Assembly: GCA_963664595.2 (NCBI GenBank)
Contig: CAXXOK010000011.1
Coordinates: forward strand, 558,001 to 622,000
Reading direction: 5' to 3'
DNA length: 64,000 nucleotides
Source: CAXXOK01 sp963664595
GTDB lineage: Bacteria; Bacillota; Clostridia; Christensenellales; Aristaeellaceae
A program made the translations under genes and the position numbers. Of this stretch, positions 59,373 to 64,000 are shown piece after piece (position 1 is the first letter of the stretch; every line of letters starts with the position of its first letter). A model generated the notes under the pieces. The model made no database searches. It saw only the letters and a program-made list of their open reading frames with translations, and was not told the origin of the DNA.

Positions 59373-60812
59373 CTACTCTAAGTCCCTCTTCTCATATAAA
59401 CCTGTTTCGAAGTCGAAGAATTCAATTTTTCTATGTAAGTATTCTAGAATAGTAAGCTCATTCTCAAACGAGTAGTTCGTTAAATCTTCAGGAAATACAG
59501 CATAGCAAAATATGTCGTTATCTTCTACCGGTATAATTTCCAAAACAGCATTTAACACAATAGAAAGACACATCTTTCCCTCCTTAAAAGTTATAACAGG
59601 TTTATTTATCTTACTCTCTCCTTTTCGATTCTCATAAAGTACATGGTTGGAAAACTCTAACTTTCCATTTTTTACTATTGGCATTACGCCAAAATTATCA
59701 AGAATCATATTTATTCTATAAGCAGTGGTTCCTTTATTGCGATTATTGCGATCAAAGAAATATTCTACTTTTTCACCATTTCTTTTGTTTAATCCAAAGA
59801 TACCTTCAAACCATGAACTCTTCTTATATTTTAAACAAAGTAAATGTAAATATAACTGATGTGCGTTGATATTCTTATATTCGGACAGGAAATAATTATA
59901 CATTATATTATATGCTGACAAAACACGATCAACATCACGCAAGGTCATATCATAGTACCCACAACAGAGGTTCATTTCTTCGGAAACGGCATCAACATAC
60001 CGTTCTCCCTCTATATTTTCCACTATTGCTTTTATATATTTACTTTTATCAGCTTTTGGAATCGTTGTAATATAATCAAAAAAGCGCAATAGATACCCTG
60101 CGGAATCCATTCCCTCTCCATACGCTTTCTCCACAACTTTTTGAAGTTGCCCCATATCCACCGCATACATAAAAACAATATTTTCGTTCGTTAACAAATG
60201 TTTTGATACTTCCAGCGTTTGAATCGCAAAATCCGGCCGGCAACGATCCAGTTCATCAATAATTACGAGCATCTTTGAATCATTTCCATATTCATCTACC
60301 GCTTCGCTCAACGCATCGCAGAGCTCATCTATTGCCTTGCTATACTGCAAAAACTCCTTTTCATTATCGCTTGTGGACTTTGCTTTTTGAGAAGCATCCT
60401 GAATATCTATTCTCGTAAAATGATTTATAACGCCGTTTGACAAAGAGGCAATAAATTTTGCCGCTTTCATCATATTATTATATGATTCTCGATCCGCTAG
60501 ATCATCTTGTTCGAACAACGATGACGCCAACGGCATAAGAGGTTCTTTAAAATAGTCATACTTCCAGGCATTGTAATACACAACGGTTAAAGGTTTGGGA
60601 ATATTCGTTGTGGAGTATTTCGATTTAATTTCAGAGCACATCATTTTCAGCAGTGTTGTTTTTCCGCTGCCATAAGGAGCATTAACCGCGATTGTATAGC
60701 TCCCCTCTTCACTTTTCGCGTTTCGGGCAAGCTCAATCAGAAAGTCTGCATATTTATCACGACCCAGTTTATCATCCTTGAAGGTTATTGTGTGCTGATC
60801 ACAATGTTTCAT
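59373..60812 (-). CDS. KAP-family P-loop NTPase
   Basis: The 479-residue protein has a Walker A motif (NAPYGSGKTTLLKMM at about residues 44-58) and Walker B (MLVIIDELDRCRPDFAIQTL at about 185-204), the layout and DELDRC sequence of the KAP NTPase family. Membrane helices that occur in many KAP proteins are not present. The gene is visibly A+T-rich (roughly one third G+C) in a G+C-rich window and uses AT-ending codons, so it is probably foreign. GAGGTGG precedes the start. KAP NTPases occur in bacterial defence islands, but no partner gene is next to it. Function unknown. Confidence 0.88.
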   Translation of the reverse strand: MKHCDQHTITFKDDKLGRDKYADFLIELARNAKSEEGSYTIAVNAPYGSGKTTLLKMMCSEIKSKYSTTNIPKPLTVVYYNAWKYDYFKEPLMPLASSLFEQDDLADRESYNNMMKAAKFIASLSNGVINHFTRIDIQDASQKAKSTSDNEKEFLQYSKAIDELCDALSEAVDEYGNDSKMLVIIDELDRCRPDFAIQTLEVSKHLLTNENIVFMYAVDMGQLQKVVEKAYGEGMDSAGYLLRFFDYITTIPKADKSKYIKAIVENIEGERYVDAVSEEMNLCCGYYDMTLRDVDRVLSAYNIMYNYFLSEYKNINAHQLYLHLLCLKYKKSSWFEGIFGLNKRNGEKVEYFFDRNNRNKGTTAYRINMILDNFGVMPIVKNGKLEFSNHVLYENRKGESKINKPVITFKEGKMCLSIVLNAVLEIIPVEDNDIFCYAVFPEDLTNYSFENELTILEYLHRKIEFFDFETGLYEKRDLE

Positions 60813-61005
60813 AGAGCCACCTCGTTTAATAGACGAATATTTATAGATACTTCTATTTGAACACTTATTGTACCTTCATAACACATCAATAAAGCATTAT
60901 TTCCCTCTCAACCAACGTAAAACACTTCCGGCTCCCATCCCGGCAGGAAATCCCCATTCAAAACGGAAACAGTAGAAAGGAATCTTTTGTTTGGAGTTGT
61001 GATAC

Positions 61006-61887
61006 ATGGAAATTTTTCTGGATTGTCTCCCCTGCATTTTGCGGCAGGTGCTGGAAGCTTCCCGGATGGCGACGGACGACGAACAGGTGCAGCAGGCCGT
61101 GATGGACGAGGCCCTCGACGTGCTGAAGGGTTATGCGCACTACTGTAACTCCCCCGATATTACGCGGAAACTGCACCGCATTGTCAAGGTTCACACCGGC
61201 GCGGTTGATCCGTACCGGGAGGTGAAGCAGCGGGATCTGCAGACGGCGCTGCGGCTGTACCCCGCCCTGCGGGCGCAGGTGCTGGCGCGGGAGGATACCC
61301 TGTACTGGGGGCTGAAGGCCGCCGCCACGGGCAACGTGCTGGATTCCGCCATCTGCGCGGATTTTGATATCAGCCGCATCGACGCCGAGTTTGAAAAGCC
61401 CTTTGCCGTGTGCGATCTGCCCTTGTTGCGGGAAAAGCTGCAAACAGCCAAAACCCTGCTGGTAGTGGGCGACAACACCGGGGAATCGGTGTTTGACCGG
61501 CTGTTGCTGGAGCAGTTTCCGGGGCTCAGCATCACCTACGCGGTGCGCAACGCCCCCGTAATCAACGACGTTACCATGGAAGAAGCCATCGCCTCCGGTC
61601 TGGAGGGGTACGCGCGGCTAATCTCCTCCGGCAGCGATCTGCCCGGCACCATCGTGGCGGAATGCAGCCCCGAATTTCAGGAGATTTTCAACAGCGCGGA
61701 TATCGTGATCAGCAAGGGGCAGGGCAACTTTGAAACGTTGTCGGACAGCAGCCGCGGTGTCTTTTACCTGCTCAAGGCCAAGTGCCCGGTCATCGCCGGC
61801 GTGCTGGGCGTTACGCTGAACGACTTCGTATTTGAATACCGCAAGGGCAGGCCGATCACCCGGCAGCGCCCTTTTCCGCAACAATAA
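61006..61887 (+). CDS. DUF89/ARMT1-like metal-dependent phosphatase
   Basis: The 293-residue protein has the DUF89 subfamily I features: N-terminal LDCLPCILRQ (CxxC), VVGDNTGESVFDRLLLE, VRNAPVINDVTMEEA, and ISKGQGNFETL with the conserved Asp, Asn and Lys of the metal and phosphate site. DUF89 enzymes are Mn/Ni-dependent damage-control phosphatases that clear harmful sugar phosphates such as fructose-1-phosphate. GGAG lies upstream of the ATG. The substrate is not shown. Confidence 0.9.
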   Translation: MEIFLDCLPCILRQVLEASRMATDDEQVQQAVMDEALDVLKGYAHYCNSPDITRKLHRIVKVHTGAVDPYREVKQRDLQTALRLYPALRAQVLAREDTLYWGLKAAATGNVLDSAICADFDISRIDAEFEKPFAVCDLPLLREKLQTAKTLLVVGDNTGESVFDRLLLEQFPGLSITYAVRNAPVINDVTMEEAIASGLEGYARLISSGSDLPGTIVAECSPEFQEIFNSADIVISKGQGNFETLSDSSRGVFYLLKAKCPVIAGVLGVTLNDFVFEYRKGRPITRQRPFPQQ

Positions 61888-61888
61888 A

Positions 61889-61980
61889 ACGCCGCAGGCG
61901 CTGAACGGCACCCTGCCTGTTAACGGTATGATAGACCGAAAACAATCGGGTTCCCGTTCACAGCAGCCTGCGGCGGTTTG
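61889..61980. terminator. Large inverted repeat between convergent genes
   Basis: CGCCGCAGGCGCTGAACGG (around 61890) pairs with CCGTTCACAGCAGCCTGCGG (around 61953), enclosing about 45 bases. T-runs at the outer ends are short. It probably ends both converging transcripts, though its size is unusual. Confidence 0.55.
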
Positions 61981-62006
61981 ATTTGCCTGGAAACCGGCCG
62001 GGTATT

Positions 62007-63545
62007 TCAGGCCTCCGCCCGCCGGATCTGCACGGCGATATACGGCCGGGCGGGGAGATCAATTTGGAATTTTCCCTGATGAACGCCCTTCTCCTCCCGG
62101 GTCATGTTCCACGTATCCAGCACGGCGACCTCAAATTGCGTCGTATCATCCAAATAGAACACCCGGTAGGAGGGGCGCATGAAGCTGTAATAGAACAGGT
62201 AATAGCTGCCCTGATACCGCTCATCCTGAGGAATCGCGCACAGCTCGTCCCACCCGTGTTTGGGTTTTCTTTGCAGACCAAGGCCGGGGGTCTGGCTGAG
62301 CACCTCCGCCAGAAACGCAAAGCGCTTATGGCTTTCGCCGTGCAGTTCGCCGCCATGCGACCACCACAGCACATCGTGGTGCCCCAGCAGCGTTTCGCCG
62401 TGCCCCGGATAGCCGCCGCGCAGCGCGCCCTCCCAAAAACGGCGCAGCATTTCTTCGCCGGTGATATTGCCCCAGCCAAACGGCAGATTGCCCTCGTAGG
62501 CGATCTCATCCAGCACAACAGGCTTTTGATACTGCGTCCGCCATTGGTCGGTATACTCCGCGCCCTGGTACACCTCCGTGCGCTGCACAGAGCAATGGGT
62601 GATCCATGGGCGGGTATAATCGTAGCGCTTCACGCAGTTGTGAATGGAGCGCAAATGCCCATAGGGATCGCCGTCCGCGATGGTCATGCCGATCCGCTCC
62701 CAGTCCTCCACGGTTTTATGGTGCATCAGGTCGTACTCATTGGCCAGAGACCACCACACGTTGCGGTAGGCCGCAAGCCGGGCCAGCACATAGCGCAGGT
62801 AAAACGCGTCCTGCTCCTTCGTCATGCAGGAAAAGCCCCAGCGGTCGTAGGGATGGAACAGGATCAGGTCGGCCTCGATGCCCAGCTTTTGCAGCCGGGC
62901 GATGCAGGCTTCCAGCCGCCGGAAATGCGCGGGGTTGAAACGGGTAAAATCCCAGTCGTTCCCGGGCGCTTGCCCGTTATACTCGCTGAAGTTCTCCGGC
63001 GTAAGCACGGAGGAATCCATCGGCGTGCCCTCAAAGGGATACGACCAGGGCTCGCCGAGGTTGTAGTCGTAGTGCTTGGGGAACACGCAGAAGCGGATTT
63101 TGTTGAACGCGCTGTGGGAAAGCGTTTCAAGCGTCTGCTCCACGCACGCATCCGGCTGCAGCGTCCACACATAGCAGGTGGTGCCGATGGAGTAGTACGG
63201 CGTGCCGTCGGCATAGGCGAAATGGTAGGTGTCCCGCACGCGCACCGGTCCGTGATTGCCCGCCTCCGCCGGCAGCACTGTGAACCGGCCGGGGTAAGGC
63301 ACCCCCAAATAACCGCAGCGCACCGTGAACGTGTACTCTCCGGGAAAGGACGGCATAAACCGCACGCGGTACACGCCGCCGCCGTCGTAAAAGCCTTCCA
63401 CGGTCACCCGCTCGCCGGAGCCGAGAAAATCCCCGGCCATTGCTTCTTCAAACGGATTGCCGTCCGTTGGGCCCTCCAGCACGATCTCAAACACATCCCA
63501 TTGCCGCACCGTATGCGGATATTCCATGTTCCAGCAACTCTCCAT
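62007..63545 (-). CDS. DUF5060/apiosidase-like glycoside hydrolase with DUF5605-type C-terminus
   Basis: The 512-residue protein has an N-terminal beta-sandwich (about 1-90, DUF5060-like, starting WNMEYPHTVRQWDVFEIVLEG), a TIM-barrel (about 100-400) with WWSLANEYD (acid/base Glu) and VVLDEIAYEG (nucleophile Glu), and a C-terminal beta domain (about 420-512). This is the layout of clan GH-A enzymes related to apiosidases. No signal peptide is present, so it acts on imported oligosaccharide. ATG 63545 has GGAGGG upstream. Two type A elements lie directly before it. Substrate not determined. Confidence 0.85.
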   Translation of the reverse strand: MESCWNMEYPHTVRQWDVFEIVLEGPTDGNPFEEAMAGDFLGSGERVTVEGFYDGGGVYRVRFMPSFPGEYTFTVRCGYLGVPYPGRFTVLPAEAGNHGPVRVRDTYHFAYADGTPYYSIGTTCYVWTLQPDACVEQTLETLSHSAFNKIRFCVFPKHYDYNLGEPWSYPFEGTPMDSSVLTPENFSEYNGQAPGNDWDFTRFNPAHFRRLEACIARLQKLGIEADLILFHPYDRWGFSCMTKEQDAFYLRYVLARLAAYRNVWWSLANEYDLMHHKTVEDWERIGMTIADGDPYGHLRSIHNCVKRYDYTRPWITHCSVQRTEVYQGAEYTDQWRTQYQKPVVLDEIAYEGNLPFGWGNITGEEMLRRFWEGALRGGYPGHGETLLGHHDVLWWSHGGELHGESHKRFAFLAEVLSQTPGLGLQRKPKHGWDELCAIPQDERYQGSYYLFYYSFMRPSYRVFYLDDTTQFEVAVLDTWNMTREEKGVHQGKFQIDLPARPYIAVQIRRAEA

Positions 63546-63584
63546 AGCCTGCCCTCCGTTTATGTGTTTTGCTTCTCTGCGCCT

Positions 63585-63746
63585 GGGTAAACGCTGAATA
63601 AAGCGCTTGTGCGATGCCACGTTAGGTTTTCGTCAGATTGGGTTTGCAGAACCCGAAGCTGTAGCGGCGCTGTGTCGAAGATTTCGGTAACCCGGACTGG
63701 CGGAAAGATACCGCGCCAGCGCCAAGGGATTTCATCAGTGTTTCCC
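63585..63746. repeat. Type A hairpin element, copy A5 (first of two in tandem)
   Basis: Arms GGGTAAACGCTGAATAAAGC and GGGATTTCATCAGTGTTTCCC, inner arms changed relative to other copies, apical stem GTAGC/GCTGT weakened. It is immediately followed by copy A6. The bases 63547-63584 between gene start and element hold no clear promoter. Confidence 0.85.
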
Positions 63747-63747
63747 T

Positions 63748-63909
63748 GGGTAAACGCTGAGTAAAGCACCTGTATAATAACGAATTGGATTTTTGTCAGA
63801 TTGGGTTTTCTGAAACCGCAGTAGCAGCAGCGCTATGTCAGGGTTTCAGCAAGCCCAAGCTGGCGGAAATACAATCGCCAGTGTACAGGGGATTTCATCA
63901 GTGTTTCCC
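63748..63909. repeat. Type A hairpin element, copy A6 (second of two in tandem)
   Basis: It repeats the same arms (GGGTAAACGCTGAGTAAAGC and GGGGATTTCATCAGTGTTTCCC), with GAAACC/GGTTTC and GTAGC/GCTAT in the middle. Only one base separates it from copy A5, so the elements can insert or duplicate end to end. Bases 63910-64000 contain nothing recognisable. Confidence 0.85.
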
Positions 63910-64000
63910 TAGCCTATCATGTTTGCGCGGCGCAGGCAACCGTTTCCGCGTTCCATCTTGAATTTATGCCGTTGTTTCGCTATGATGGGTTTTACAAGCA

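Overview
The window reads as a chromosomal segment of a G+C-rich strictly anaerobic Firmicute, probably a gut or rumen Clostridia (Oscillospirales or Christensenellales type). The reasons are the class III (oxygen-sensitive) ribonucleotide reductase, the many CUT1 sugar importers without their own ATPase, YesM/YesN-type two-component regulation, strong AGGAGG ribosome binding sites and alanine-rich Gram-positive signal peptides. Species cannot be fixed from the sequence alone. No rRNA, tRNA, CRISPR array, transposase or prophage was seen.

Layout. 1-6419: amino-sugar operon (end of a sugar-binding protein, two permeases of which one is strongly extended, nagA, nagB, ROK kinase) and a small membrane protein. 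6679-11637 (minus): three-part anaerobic glycerol-3-phosphate oxidoreductase with the antiterminator GlpP, then an MgtC-family protein. 11711-16392 (minus): an ABC importer operon with N-terminally extended permeases and a secreted metallo-beta-lactamase-fold protein. 16806-19268: glycerophosphodiesterase and a MATE exporter. 19509-27721 (minus): LacI regulator, ABC importer and three alpha/beta-hydrolases, probably for esterified plant oligosaccharides. 28349-38403: sugar-acid region with TRAP transporter, IclR regulator, two RraA-family paralogues, KDG kinase, KDPG aldolase, SDR and zinc dehydrogenase. 38839-49680: YesM/YesN pair, then ABC importer, aldose epimerase, IclR, SMP-30 lactonase, mannonate dehydratase and SDR. 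50374-56304: ferredoxin, SH3-like secreted protein, XRE-type regulator, nrdG and nrdD with a fused redoxin. 57099-59193 (minus): TetR, condensation-type acyltransferase and small membrane protein. 59373-60812: an A+T-rich KAP NTPase, the clearest sign of horizontal transfer. 61006-63545: DUF89 phosphatase and a glycoside hydrolase.

How it fits together. Most of the window takes up and breaks down host or plant carbohydrate. Amino sugars go to fructose-6-phosphate. Hexuronates and aldonates converge on 2-keto-3-deoxygluconate and then on KdgK and Eda. Esterified oligosaccharides are imported and probably de-esterified. All four ABC operons lack an ATPase, so a shared MsmX-type ATPase elsewhere is implied, and all four have a hairpin between the binding-protein gene and the first permease gene.

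Two families of dispersed, structured, non-coding repeats run through the intergenic spaces. Type A is a symmetric hairpin of about 160 bp with an apical GTAGC/GCTAC stem. Type B is a multi-stem element of about 190 bp. Both show paired (compensatory) base changes between copies, so selection or copying acts on the folded form. They are the most unexplained feature here. Other leads are a shared operator-like motif (TTTC-N7-GAAA) in the sugar-acid region, an esterase whose nucleophilic serine is replaced by alanine, and the unusual MBL-ABC operon.
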